From Lingula anatina (lineage: Eukaryota > Brachiopoda > Lingulata > Lingulida > Lingulidae): a DNA stretch of 64,000 bases. The translations under genes were made by a program, and so were the position numbers. Location of the stretch: NCBI RefSeq assembly GCF_001039355.2, contig NW_019775644.1, positions 187,249-251,248 of the forward strand. Direction: 5' to 3'. Positions 24,195-35,716 of the stretch are shown one piece after another. The number at the start of each line of letters is the position of its first letter. Within the stretch, counting starts at the first letter, position 1. Below the pieces are notes generated by a model. That model was not told the DNA's origin. It saw nothing but the letters and a program-made list of their open reading frames with translations, and searched no databases.

Positions 24195-24202
24195 CTTATA
24201 TA
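24195..24202 (-). promoter_or_regulatory. TATA box of gene C
   Basis: TATATAAG on the minus strand, 103 bp upstream of the ATG, matching genes A and B. Confidence 0.65.
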
Positions 24203-24544
24203 TGTCTGACCATCGGGACTTAGAATGGATCAGAGAGACATGATTTACACCCAGAGGCTCTTCTCATTGCGTATGCTATACAGGTTCACCAGAAAGTCTG
24301 TCTACAACGACATTTAATGCTTTTTGATATCAATAAGAAATGTAGTAAATCTTGAGAAGTTTTTGATGGTGCCTTTTCCCTTGGGGTACCGTTTGGATAT
24401 CCTGCCATCTTAAAGCGTCGAATGCCAACGAAAACGGTTTAACGATCTTTTTAACCAGGTGCATCGGTGTTAGCTGATGTGTGGTTTGGCAGTCTTCCCT
24501 GGCAAACACTTATTTACGGCTATCAACCGCCCCCCCCCCCCCCA

Positions 24545-24994
24545 AAAATGTAATTAAAAATAATGAGAGAGAGAGAGAGAGAGATCTTAACACTTTTCCT
24601 GTGTGTGGGGGGGATACATGTGTAAATGTTGTAGTGAAAAAGTTTTTGCGAGTAAATGTACATTGTATTCGTACTGCTGTTTCTGCAGGTGCGTGTATTG
24701 GGTGGTCAGGTCGGATATAATGAATAGCTTTTCCAAGTTAAGTACAGGTACATCAAGAAACGGGATACCCACCGATAGCCTCGCTCCTCATTTTATCTGT
24801 TGAAAATTTTGAAAATGAGAAAATGCAACTGTCGAATAATTTTATACAGTGTCAGAAACGAATCATTATAGCTTCTTCATTTCTCAACGGCAGCAAAACA
24901 AAGTTCGAATAATAAAAGATACTTTAAAGATAATTAAAGAAAAACTTATGAGATAAAAAAAANNNNNNNNGCCCTCAAAAAACGTATATAAAAA

Positions 24995-25056
<62 letters not shown>

Positions 25057-25436
25057 AACACTTTTCCTATGTGTGTGTGTGTGGGGGGGATACATGTGTA
25101 AATGTTGTAGTGAAAAAGTTTTTGCGAGTACATGCACATTGTATTCGTACTGCTGTTTCTGCAGGTGCGTGTATTGGGTGGTCAGGTCGGATATAATGAA
25201 TAGCTTTTCCAAGTTAAGTACAGGTACATCAAGAAACGGGATACCCACCGATAGCCTCGCTCCTCATTTTATCTGTTGAAAATTTTGAAAATGAGAAAAT
25301 GCAACTGTCGAATAATTTTATACAGTGTCAGAAACGAATCATTATTGCTTCTTCATTTCTCAACGGCAGCAAAACAAAGTTCGAATAATAAAAGATACTT
25401 TAAAGATAATTAAAGAAAAACTTATGAGATAAAAAA
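24545..25436. repeat. tandem near-identical ~420 bp duplication across an 8-N gap
   Basis: 24545-24962 and about 24987-25436 are nearly the same, with a few SNPs and a longer GA tract in the second copy. Eight Ns (24963-24970) separate them and the first copy ends in poly-A. This pattern fits unmerged overlapping contig ends or two haplotypes placed in series. No gene is supported; the ORFs over it are chance. Confidence 0.8.
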
Positions 25437-25794
25437 AAAAACAAGAGCGATTAAGTGCTTTACGAGATGACAAATCAAATGTCGAATACTCCAGCACAGG
25501 AAATGTTTTACAACCGTTAAAGATTCTCCAGTGTACTTTTAACAACATTTTAAGATTAATGTATTCTAGCTGAAGGTGTGTAAAATGGTGCCAGAACGTA
25601 ATTAAATGCTCATTTCGACAAAAACTTCGGACACGTGCCTCTCTTTACAATCACACCAGCCTCAGTAACGACACCATTTTAGAAGCGTCTAAGGGAAGAA
25701 TTGAACATTTAGTTGCAACGACTTTTAAGTTTTCTTTTAAAATACTACCAGACCAGTAATATCCATTTTTTTCACAACAAACTGAATTTTCCTC

Positions 25795-25796
<2 letters not shown>

Positions 25797-25836
<40 letters not shown>
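25797..25836. repeat. (AAT)n then (TTC)n microsatellites
   Basis: An AAT run followed by a TTC-rich run (to about 25876). The TTC tract recurs at 27998-28035 in the duplicated segment. Confidence 0.9.
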
Positions 25837-25837
<1 letters not shown>

Positions 25838-25838
<1 letters not shown>

Positions 25839-28800
25839 TTCTTTTTCTTCTTCTTCTTCTTCTTTTTCTTCTTCTTATTAAAATTACATCCGCCAAGGAG
25901 GTTATGTTTTCATCCCCGTTTGTTTGTTTGTTTGTCTGTTTGTCATCAACGTTAACATAACTCAAAAAGTTATGGATGAATTTCGATGGAATTTTCAGGG
26001 TAGGTCAGAAATGTCTTCTGGAATATTTCAGAATCCAGGGTAGACCTACTTTTATTTTAAGGTTTTGAATGTCTGAATCAGGGAAGATAAGTAGCTTCAC
26101 CAGAAAGTACTATACAAATATGATTTAAAGGTATTTCAAAGAGAAATAGTAAGAACTCCGCACTGGTAGACTGAAGGGGGGGGGGGGGCACGTGACCCCC
26201 CTCTTAGCTTCAGAGGCATCTCCAACACCCACTTCTCCACAAAAAAATAATAAGAAAGTTTAAGTAGGCCTACCGTATTACAAACAAAAGTAGACAATCG
26301 CAAGCGAATTTTTCATCTCTGTGCCCCACTGGAGTTACTTACTATTATTAAGTAAATTGTCGTCGTGCACTATTATATTTTTTTCTGTCCCTGCCCCTCC
26401 CTCCCCCGCCTCCCAAGTCTAAACCAGTGAAATTCTGCGCTTCACATAACCATGCAGTTCCGCCAAAACGTCACTGAAAAAAGCGAAAAAGCGCCGGATT
26501 CAACTAGCCCCTACTATCCACACGTTATTAATAAATGTTCCGAAACAATCATCATAAGCGTCTGTATCTGGACGCTGCACGTACTTCGTACCTCTGGCGC
26601 CTTACATGTGTTTGTCATTGTTTCTAAGATGTAAATTCAACGGGAAGTGGCTCGTCTTGGTGATATGGCTACTTTATGTAGCATCGATTTACTGGAGTTT
26701 TCCTTTACAATGGCAGGGTCTGTGTATTTTGAAAGTCCAAGTATTGTGTGGTGGATTCTGGTGCCTTTTGGCATGTTTCTTACTTCGGTGAGGTTTAGTA
26801 TTTTTAAATATATAGCCAAACGATAGGTTTAGATGCTGTCAAACCTAAATATTATTTTCCGGTTCTGTAGAGAAGGTGAGGCAGATGGAAATGGGGGGCG
26901 GGGGGTCTCCATTTCACTGCTACCAGTAAACATCCGTGAACTAGTAAAACAATAGTCGCAAAAATAGAACATAATAAAATTGTCACCGAAGGTCGATCGT
27001 TATCCCTTTTGAAAAAGAAGCCATCATTTTGTAATCAGTGTCTAAGTATATTTTAATTGCCTACACCTTCTTGTATACTAGCCAAGTCCCGCCACATCAA
27101 AGGTGCTCATATCTGAGTACAAAGTCCCCCTCAGGCCGCCATTTAGCAGGTCTGTCTTTGTTTTTCAGGCCTCCGGCGTACTGGCCTAGGTTGACCAGAG
27201 AATGTCTGAGTGAAAGAAACTTTCTTGTAGTTTTAGTGATTACATTGAATGGGATGAGATCATGAGTTGAATCAATTACTAGCACTGGTATAATAGTAAA
27301 ATACTGAATAACTGGGCACTGCATGAGAATGTCTGAATGAAAAAAGCCTTTTTGTAGTGTAAATGAGATGAGTTGAATCAAGCATTGGTATACTGTACTA
27401 GTATTTAACTGGGTAGTGCATGGAGAAATACATTATACATGTACATGTAAGAGTAGATACTTGGCTCATGTAATTGGATAACTAATTAAATGATTGGATG
27501 GATAAATCAATGCGTAAATAAACAAAGGGATTAATAATGTATGGATGAATGAATAATTAAATGAATATGCATATAGTGAAGAAAAAGCTCCAGCAAATCT
27601 CCCCATGCTATTTATTTTCTCATCATAATCCTACAGGTAGTAATGATAGATAAATTCAACAAGTGAACAGAGTAACATAAAATAAGGAGAGGGTTTTATT
27701 ATGTCGTTTTTACTGTTTGACATTTCCAGGTCACATACTTGTCACCAGAGTCTATATGTTACCTGGGACCTCTGGGGGAATTTGCCAGGTGGCTGGGGAC
27801 TAAACAACCTGGGATTGCAGCAGTTATGTAAGTGGTGGTATTATAACAGGGAATGAATGGATACTTTTGTTTTATTTCAGACATCCCCTCTCNATAGGTT
27901 CTAATGACTGATTTTGACTACTAAACAGGGCAGAGGTCGCTTCTAGTACTCTCAATTTTTGCTTACTATGTATTTCTTCTTCTCGTCTTTCTTCATTTCT
28001 TTTTCTTCTTCTTCTTCTTCTTTTTCTTCTTCTTATTAAAATTACATCCGCCAAGGAGGTTATGTTTTCATCCCCGTTTGTTTGTTTGTTTGTCTGTTTG
28101 TCATCAACGTTAACATAACTCAAAAAGTTATGGATGAATTTCGATGGAATTTTCAGGGTAGGTCAGAAATGTCTTCTGGAATATTTCAGAAGCAAGCATC
28201 ATCATCCAGGGTAGGCCTACTTTTATTTTAGGGTTTTGAATGTCTGAATCAGGGAAGATAAGTACAGTAGCTTCACCAGAAAGTACTATACAAATATGAT
28301 TTAAAGGTATTTTCAAAGAGAAATAGTAAGAACTCCGCACTGGTAGACTGAAGGGGGGGGCACGTGACCCCCCTCTTAGCTTCAGGGGCATCTCCAACAC
28401 CCACTTCTCCACAAAAAAATAATAAGAAAGTTTAAGTAGGCCTACCGTATTACAAACAAAAGTAGACAATCGCAAGCGAATTTTTCATCTCTGTGCCCCA
28501 CTGGAGTTACTAACTATTATTAAGTAAATTGTCGTCGTGCACTATTATATTTTTTTCTGTCCCTGCCCCTCCCTCCCCCGCCTCCCAAGTCTAAACCAGT
28601 GAAATTCTGCGCTTCACATAACCATGCAGTTCCGCCAAAACGTCACTGAAAAAAGCGAAAAAGCGCCGGATTCAACTAGCCCCTACTATCCACACGTTAT
28701 TAATAAATGTTCCGAAACAATCATCATAAGCGTCTGTATCTGGACGCTGCACGTACTTCGTACCTCTGGCGCCTTACATGTGTTTGTCATTGTTTCTAAG

Positions 28801-30060
28801 ATGTAAATTCAACGGGAAGTGGCTCGTCTTGGTGATATGGCTACTTTATGTAGCATCGATTTACTGGAGTTTTCCTTTACAATGGCAGGGTCTGTGTATT
28901 TTGAAAGTCCAAGTATTGTGTGGTGGATTCTGGTGCCTTTTGGCATGTTTCTTACTTCGGTGAGGTTTAGTATTTTTAAATATATAGCCAAACGATAGGT
29001 TTAGATGCTGTCAAACCTAAATATTATTTTCCGGTTCTGTAGAGAAGGTGAGGCAGATGGAAATGGGGGGCGGGGGGTCTCCATTTCACTGCTACCAGTA
29101 AACATCCGTGAACTAGTAAAACAATAGTCGCAAAAATAGAACATAATAAAATTGTCACCGAAGGTCGATCGTTATCCCTTTTGAAAAAGAAGCCATCATT
29201 TTGTAATCAGTGTCTAAGTATATTTTAATTGCCTACACCTTCTTGTATACTAGCCAAGTCCCGCCACATCAAAGGTGCTCATATCTGAGTACAAAGTCCC
29301 CCTCAGGCCGCCATTTAGCAGGTCTGTCTTTGTTTTTCAGGCCTCCGGCGTACTGGCCTAGGTTGACCAGAGAATGTCTGAGTGAAAGAAACTTTCTTGT
29401 AGTTTTAGTGATTACATTGAATGGGATGAGAACATGAGTTGAATCAATTACTAGCACTGGTATAATAGTAAAATACTGAATAACTGGGCACTGCATGAGA
29501 ATGTCTGAATGAAAAAAGCCTTTTTGTAGTGTAAATGAGATGAGTTGAATCAAGCATTGGTATACTGTACTAGTATTTAACTGGGTAGTGCATGGAGAAA
29601 TACATTATACATGTACATGTAAGAGTAGATACTTGGCTCATGTAATTGGATAACTAATTAAATGATTGGATGGATAAATCAATGCGTAAATAAACAAAGG
29701 GATTAATAATGTATGGATGAATGAATAATTAAATGAATATGCATATAGTGAAGAAAAAGCTCCAGCAAATCTCCCCATGCTATTTATTTTCTCATCATAA
29801 TCCTACAGGTAGTAATGATAGATAAATTCAACAAGTGAACAGAGTAACATAAAATAAGGAGAGGGTTTTATTATGTCGTTTTTACTGTTTGACATTTCCA
29901 GGTCACATACTTGTCACCAGAGTCTATATGTTACCTGGGACCTCTGGGGGAATTTGCCAGGTGGCTGGGGACTAAACAACCTGGGATTGCAGCAGTTATG
30001 TAAGTGGTGGTATTATAACAGGGAATGAATGGATACTTTTGTTTTATTTCAGACATCCCC
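25838..30060. repeat. ~2.05 kb duplication carrying TMEM254 exons 1-2
   Basis: 25838-27892 and 28000-30060 are near-identical, with a few SNPs and indels (for example a G-run length difference near 26176 and 28354, and 'gagatcatg' versus 'gagaacatg'). A single N at 27893 ends the first copy just where the second continues into poly-C. The left flanks differ (27894-27997 is unique). An unmerged haplotype or contig overlap is more likely than a true duplication. Each copy begins with a dispersed-repeat fragment: 'ccgccaaggaggttatgttt', a GTTT microsatellite, then 'caaaaagttatggatgaatt'. Confidence 0.85.
26710..27827 (+). pseudogene. duplicate TMEM254-like exons 1 and 2 (probably assembly duplicate)
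   Basis: Exon 1 copy 26710-26787 and exon 2 copy 27730-27827, both identical in reading to the exons used in the TMEM254-like gene at 28882. There is no second copy of exons 3 and 4. If the duplication is real, this is a partial gene; if it is an assembly artefact, it is the same locus twice. Confidence 0.7.
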
Positions 30061-31621
30061 TCTCCCCCCCCCCCCCCCCCCCTCACACACACGTGTTGGC
30101 CCTTGACTCAAAGAACCAAAACAGATAAGTGGTACAAATTAGCAATGTATTCTTATGTGTAGCAGTATTTAAAACAATATACATGTATTAGCATAACGTT
30201 AAATTAAAAGTTGTTCAGTCTAGTTTGAGGTGAAATTTTGATTTAACTGACTGCACGTACGCACACACACACACTGTCACACATACACTGGGAAATAAGT
30301 TCATGTGGTGTCAGTGAATATAAAGTCACGATAATGGAAGACAGTCGTTCTAGAAATATATTTTTTCACTGAAAAATAGTTATAAACATTATTAAGCTCT
30401 TCTGTTAGGATCTTCAAAAAGAGAATCTTATTTGTTCTTTTAGATTCTACGGGGCCTGGGGTTTTCATATAGGAGAAGCTCTCTATGCAGTTAAAGCATG
30501 CAGGTGAGTAAAGGTGCAACTTTGAAATTTTGCTGTAATTTTTTAAAGGTTTGGGTGGAATTGGGGGGTGGGCATTCAGGGAGCCAGGTTTTTTTTCTTT
30601 CTTTTTTTTTGGGGGGGGAGGGGGCGATAGAAGAAAAAGGAGAAATAGCTAGCCAATCTTCACTTGGAAAATAATTAATAAGATGGTTAATGAGGACAAT
30701 TTGTTTTAATATAAAAGATTCAGGGGTGAAAATGTGCTTGCTTTTTGCTCCTTTCACTTCTTGTACCTTTTTTGTGGGAAGGAGAAGGAGAGTAATGTGT
30801 ACGCCAAAAGTTCAGGCGGGGGGTCACTTGGCCCACTACTATTCCTAAGCCTGCTACTGGTAGAGAAAATGTCAGCCGCTGTGAGAGACTTTGATGTTTG
30901 TCACGACTGCAGATTCTTTGCCTCAAGAAAAGAAATCAACTGACTTTATGACTATTAAATGTCTTCTTTGCCCTAGGCTTGTCTCTTCATACTGAGATAA
31001 CCTCATAGACCATAAAAGTCATTCATTGATATTCCTGTACACAAGATGCTGCACCTCTCACATCTTGAATGTATGTCTTAAAAGACCACTTCGTTTCTGT
31101 CAGACGCTTTTTTCTTTTATATTGAGTGAGTAAAGAGACCTGTTGATTAAGAATAAATATAAGCCCATTTTATCTTTCACTGGTTACAGACACCTATCAG
31201 GGGAGGATGGAGGTTATTTTCTGGGTCTTCCAGAAGACAGTCATTATCTTTAGTTTACATTGATGGGCATCTAATTTTTTTTCTGTCAGAAGACGATCAA
31301 AAATGGAGGCTGGATCAACATAGATAATTTGGATGACTGTCAGAAAATACTGTACATGTATATCTGGATCCATCCCTGCTTATGTATGGAATGAACTCCA
31401 TTGTAAATGTCCAATTTTAAAATGAGACTTAAATTCCATTTTTATTGGTTGAAATAACAGCTTTGATGAATCAAAATGTTCAATTATATTTTATTTATTT
31501 AATTATTTTCAGTGACAGAGGAATTGAAGGGAAGACCAAATGGAAGTGGGTTATACAGACATTTATAATGGGCGTGTTTTCACTAAGTAAACTCATAAGG
31601 TACAACCCAAAGGACAGCTGA
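28882..31621 (+). CDS. TMEM254: TMEM254-like small membrane protein
   Basis: Four plus-strand exons: 28882-28959, 29902-29999, 30444-30503 and 31513-31621 (114 codons plus stop), all GT-AG and in frame. The product starts M-A-G-S-V-Y-F-E-S-P. Exon 1 ends in a hydrophobic W-W-I-L-V-P-F-G-M-F segment. Exon 2 has Y-L-G-P-L-G-E-F; exon 3 has F-Y-G-A-W-G-F-H-I-G-E-A-L-Y-A; exon 4 has a hydrophobic Q-T-F-I-M-G-V-F-S-L-S segment and a short basic C-terminus. The 'L-G-P-L-G-x-F' and 'W-x-x-H-x-G-E-x-L-Y-A' blocks and the total size match animal TMEM254 (C10orf57), a multi-pass membrane protein of unknown function. An AATAAA lies at 31651. Exons 1-2 are duplicated upstream (26710-27827). Single-exon ORFs here miss the gene because the exons are short. 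Confidence 0.88.
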
Positions 31622-31650
31622 CCTTCTCTGTGATGGATATTTCATTTTTA

Positions 31651-31656
31651 AATAAA
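31651..31656 (+). terminator. polyadenylation signal of the TMEM254-like gene
   Basis: AATAAA 30 bp after the stop codon; another lies near 31735. Confidence 0.55.
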
Positions 31657-31659
31657 TAG

Positions 31660-32390
31660 CACAAATGCACAATGACTTTGTTGACCAAATGCTTTTTGTA
31701 CCTCAGGGAAAATTTACTTGTATTTTGATGTGATAAATAAATGTCATGTACAAAACTGTTAATGGAAACGAGAAAGACATTAATTATGGTAAACTTTCTT
31801 AAATTTAATTAATTTTTTTTAAATTTTGATTTTTGATTTGATTTTTTTTTTATTTCAACATTTTTTAACCAAGGATAAATGTGGCATTGGAGAGTACTTG
31901 GAATATGTGTAATTCACTGATTTTTACAAACAGGTGTAAATTAAAGTTAAGAAGGAAAAAAATTGAAGATTAGAAGAGTGCAGGAGATTTTAAATGTCTG
32001 TTGTTCAATACAGATACCCAATAGATTAAATTGTGCATGCATTCTATATCAATAACATTATTAGTGTGTGCATGAATTTTTTATTTCTTATTTATTAACA
32101 AATAATAATAAGTAAATAAATAAATGAATAAAGAAGAAAATCCTTAATTGCCTTGAATAGTCAGAATGACCATTGTTAATTAATATATTTTGATTAATAA
32201 ATTGACAATCATATGCAGACTGTTTTAATACTTTTTATCAATGTTCCACAAAGCAGTAACCTTCCCTTTCAAATTTAACCTCTGTTGTCTATCACATTCA
32301 ATAAAGAAATTCATATGCATTGTTTTATTTAATATTAAATAATATTACATAATATTATGTATATATTCATTTTAAAACAGCCATTTCATA
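31660..32390. other. non-coding AT-rich intergenic stretch
   Basis: Poly-T/A and TAAA repeats (near 31805-31855, 32095-32135). No coding or RNA signal seen. Confidence 0.5.
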
Positions 32391-32394
32391 ACTA

Positions 32395-32650
32395 TAAGAC
32401 TGCGCTCCCGTAAATCCATTGTACTAACTGGATCAATCTAACCCTTCGGGGCTTCTCGCTAATTGTTTGGTCTCCCTTGAGTTACGGGGGGGGGGGGGGG
32501 GGGATTTGACTATCATTAAATACGCCCTTGCAGCTTGAGTAGGTTAGCCAGGCATTTAAGCCGCTCACAATAAATGCACTTAAGCGAGAACCCCGCAGAG
32601 TTAGATCGTTCCAGCTAGTACGATGCGTTTGTGGGAACGCTCCCTATAAA
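32395..32650. repeat. foldback repeat, family 1, copy 2
   Basis: It shares with 3830-4115 the 'atctaac', 'ggggcttctcgcta' and 'taggttagccaggc'-type landmarks, and its right half is an inverted copy of its left half ('cttaagcgagaaccccgc' against 'gggg-cttctcgct'). A G homopolymer (32486-32502) interrupts it. Confidence 0.55.
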
Positions 32651-32656
32651 TGTTAG

Positions 32657-32830
32657 GGGGCCGTAGCGATAGTCCGAAGGTTCAATAGTCCGAAGGTTCA
32701 TTGGTCCGAATGTTCACTATAGAACCTTCGGACCAATGAACCCTTGATTAAAAAATCGATGAAAATGTAACCACTTTTCGGACCAATGAACCTTCGGACC
32801 AATGAACCTTCGGACTATCGAGACGCCCCC
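32657..32830. mobile_element. 174 bp hAT-like foldback MITE with 8-bp target duplication
   Basis: The flanking direct repeat AATGTTAG occurs at 32649-32656 and 32831-32838. The termini are inverted (GGGG-C-CGT... against GGGGGCGTC..., both continuing CGATAGTCCGAAGGTTCA). The interior repeats 'tccgaaggttca' in both orientations. An 8-bp duplication is typical of the hAT superfamily. It lies about 190 bp upstream of the ZDHHC start codon. Confidence 0.75.
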
Positions 32831-33021
32831 AATGTTAGCGCACCTTGATCTTTAATAAAAGAGGCACGAAAGTGAGAACCTCCAACCAGGAAATGACTAC
32901 ATACGCTGATTATTTCGCGCGAATTTTAAGCACTATATCCCATCGAAGGTAACCTTTTCGATTAGTCTTATCAATACTGATTTACATCAAATGAAAAGAA
33001 AAAGTAAGTGACATTAAAAAC

Positions 33022-34436
33022 ATGACTTTCAACGTGTTTTGGCCTCGAACAGTGAAAGATCGTGTCGCCCTGGCAGTGTTTATGTTGATAGGGGGACCAC
33101 TGATGTTTTGTTATGAGGTCTTGGTTGTTATTCCTACTTACTACAGCGTGTGGACATTAACAGCGTATATCCATGTGATATTCGGACTGGTATTAGCCGT
33201 CAGTATTTACTGGAATGTATATAACGTCAGAAAAAACTTCCCACGGTGTCTTGTGAATGGCGACAGAAGAACTCAAGAGGCCGCCACCTGTCAGGGACAC
33301 TCCAGCGAATCAAGAAAAGAGCAATTCGAAACGAAGTCAGAAACGGCAGTTACTCTTGACCACTTTCAGGGAAATCAGAGACCATCTTCAGACGCAGCTA
33401 TAATCAGGAACGCTGGCGGCTTGCAAAATTTGACTGGACATGGGACCGGAACTGAAACAGAAGGGGTATTTTGTTCATTGTGCCAGAATCAGTCCCCACC
33501 GAGGTCGTTTCACTGCGAGCTCTGTGACGGCTGTGTTCGACTGCAGGATCACCATTGCTGGTTTGCAGGTATAGTTACAGCATATACATGTAGATGTAGC
33601 TCTTACATGTGACTGTAATCAAGAAACATGTATTTAACTAGCTGTAGCCTAATTAATTCTACGTGTTATCCCAAATTTTCCCCGTGAATAATTATATTAT
33701 AATTTATAAACTATCCAAACTGGACAGTTCGTTAAAATTTGCCAATAACTTTTGAGATATTTTAACCAGTGGAATAAAGAAATAAAGATACAACTAAATA
33801 TATATAGAAATAAGATGACTAACCAACGCCGATGAAACATCACCTTTAGGCTTTAGTGGAGGTTTGCAAGCTCGGGCATAATACTGAATATTTGGAGTCA
33901 CATCCAGTCATTAAAAACGTTTACACACATCCCCATAGGGTGGGTTCCATTTTTGATATACATGTATTATTCCCTCTGCGTCTTCTGTGTATTTTCTAGG
34001 TTGCTGCATTGGACAACACAACCAGAAACAATACGTCTACATGATGCTATCCTGCTGGCTCCTCGCCTTATACGGGAACGTGCTTAACTTCTCATTTAAC
34101 GTGTCCACACTTGGACTAAATCACTGGACACCGGTAATCTTAGTGGCGCCACACATAGCCCTCATGTTCGGATACCTCTCCTTTTATGAATTCTTCGTCG
34201 CTGGTTTAACAAGTGTTGGTATGTTTCTCTTTGGGCTGTTCACTAGATTGCTGTATGCGCAGGCTGTTCAGATGATCACTGGACAGACGAGGTACGAGCG
34301 GAAGAAAGGAATCAAGGTGCAAAGCAGTGGATTTAAAAGGAATGTTGAGGCAGTGTTTGGGAGGAACAGTATTGTTTATGTTATTATCAATAAAATACAT
34401 TCATTCCTCGGTTACAGAGATGCGAAATTCAGATGA
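33022..34436 (+). CDS. ZDHHC22/24-like palmitoyltransferase
   Basis: Two exons, 33022-33568 and 34000-34436, joined at a GT-AG intron inside the catalytic domain (327 codons plus stop). Order: two N-terminal hydrophobic segments (about 16-36 and 45-66), a polar region of ~80 residues, the Cys-rich zinc-binding DHHC domain (about 148-195) with C-S-L-C, P-P-R-S-F-H-C-x-x-C-x-x-C and D-H-H-C at 176-179, then two or more membrane segments. The enzyme would transfer palmitate from acyl-CoA to protein cysteines in an internal membrane. After the last membrane segments the usual TTxE motif reads T-R-Y-E within G-Q-T-R-Y-E, like the G-Q-T-T-W-E of ZDHHC24. Short total length and this motif favour the ZDHHC22/24 group. 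AATAAA at 34672 is a plausible poly-A signal. Confidence 0.88.
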
Positions 34437-34671
34437 TGTCATGTAGAAAATCTAATGTGATATGAAGCAAAGTGAATGAACTTTAGAACGTTAATTATCT
34501 CACTGAGAAAAATTGGTTACATATTTCAACAATTCTTCTGCTGGTACATCATATACGTGAATCAAGTGACAAAAGATTTTTAATTATAAATCGTGCATGT
34601 TGGAAGATGGGAAACGTAAAAAAAAAGTTTTTTGCTTGCTTGGCAAGGACAGTGTTTTAATATCATTACAA

Positions 34672-34677
34672 AATAAA
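34672..34677 (+). terminator. polyadenylation signal of the ZDHHC gene
   Basis: AATAAA about 235 bp downstream of the stop. A TAAA repeat tract follows near 34969-34995. Confidence 0.45.
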
Positions 34678-35716
34678 TTATTCTGTAAAATTCAGCAAGT
34701 ATTCCTCTGTCACCAAAGTATAGCTAGTCAAAAGTAAGGGGAAATATAGGGTATAAACTCCCGTCTCATTTACAGACCGTAGCCAGAGAATTTTGGTTGG
34801 TTCGAATGAGCCGCCCTTTTGGCAGTGAAAATCCCTAACCAAAGAAGGACCATATCTCGCCTTTACTACCGTGTACAGTGCTTAGGTCAAAGAAGTCCGT
34901 GTAATATAGCCATACGAAATTTCCTGTGATTTTTTTATTGATCTGTGTAGATCCTTCTTCAGATGTGCAAAATAAATAAATAAATAAATAAACGGATTAC
35001 ACAATCCAAGTACATATGTGTTCAATAAAAAATATAACCGAAATATGTTAATATTCACATTTCCCTGACCTTTTCACATACTGTATGTTCAAAACGTTCA
35101 TTTTTCCTTCACAAAATGACTCAAATACAAATGACAAATGACAAAAGTAAGCTTACAAACCTTTATTACGAGGTCATTTTGATTACTTTACATTCCAAGA
35201 ACATGTAGCTATAAAAATCTACACGACAATGTTGAGCTGGTGCATGTGTGTTTGACGGCACAATGATAAATATAAATGACTTTCTTTCTGTCTTAATTTC
35301 TAGGCGAAAGATTAAGTATACTTTAGCCCGAGATATTGAATGGAATATTTATTATACTTGTTTTAAAACTCGTTTTAAAATATTTTTATTTAAGGCTAAA
35401 ACCTCATAGAAATAGTTACGTTATTCAAATGGGCTCCTGTAGCTCTATCTTAACCTGAAGATGGCTACTTTGACAAATTTTCTGGCTGAAGATCTTTTTC
35501 AACAGACGCGGAAGAACATGTTGAAGGTTCTGTTGTAAGACGATTCGATACCTCATTTATGTATAGGGGCTGTAATGACCCTGAAAATTAGGAGCATGCA
35601 TATGCTGGTAGTAAGACCGATAGTCAGTTTTCAGGGACCTTCGAATCTCAAGATGACTGAGAAGCACTATGAAGTTTTTTCTGTCTGTACATCCAGCCAA
35701 TGAAAGTGGCATCTGG

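Noticed and set aside
26452-26791. Short plus ORFs upstream of the TMEM254-like start (repeated at 28624-28963)
   Set aside because: They overlap exon 1 in other frames or lie in the 5' flank; the frame starting at 28882 alone splices into exons 2-4.
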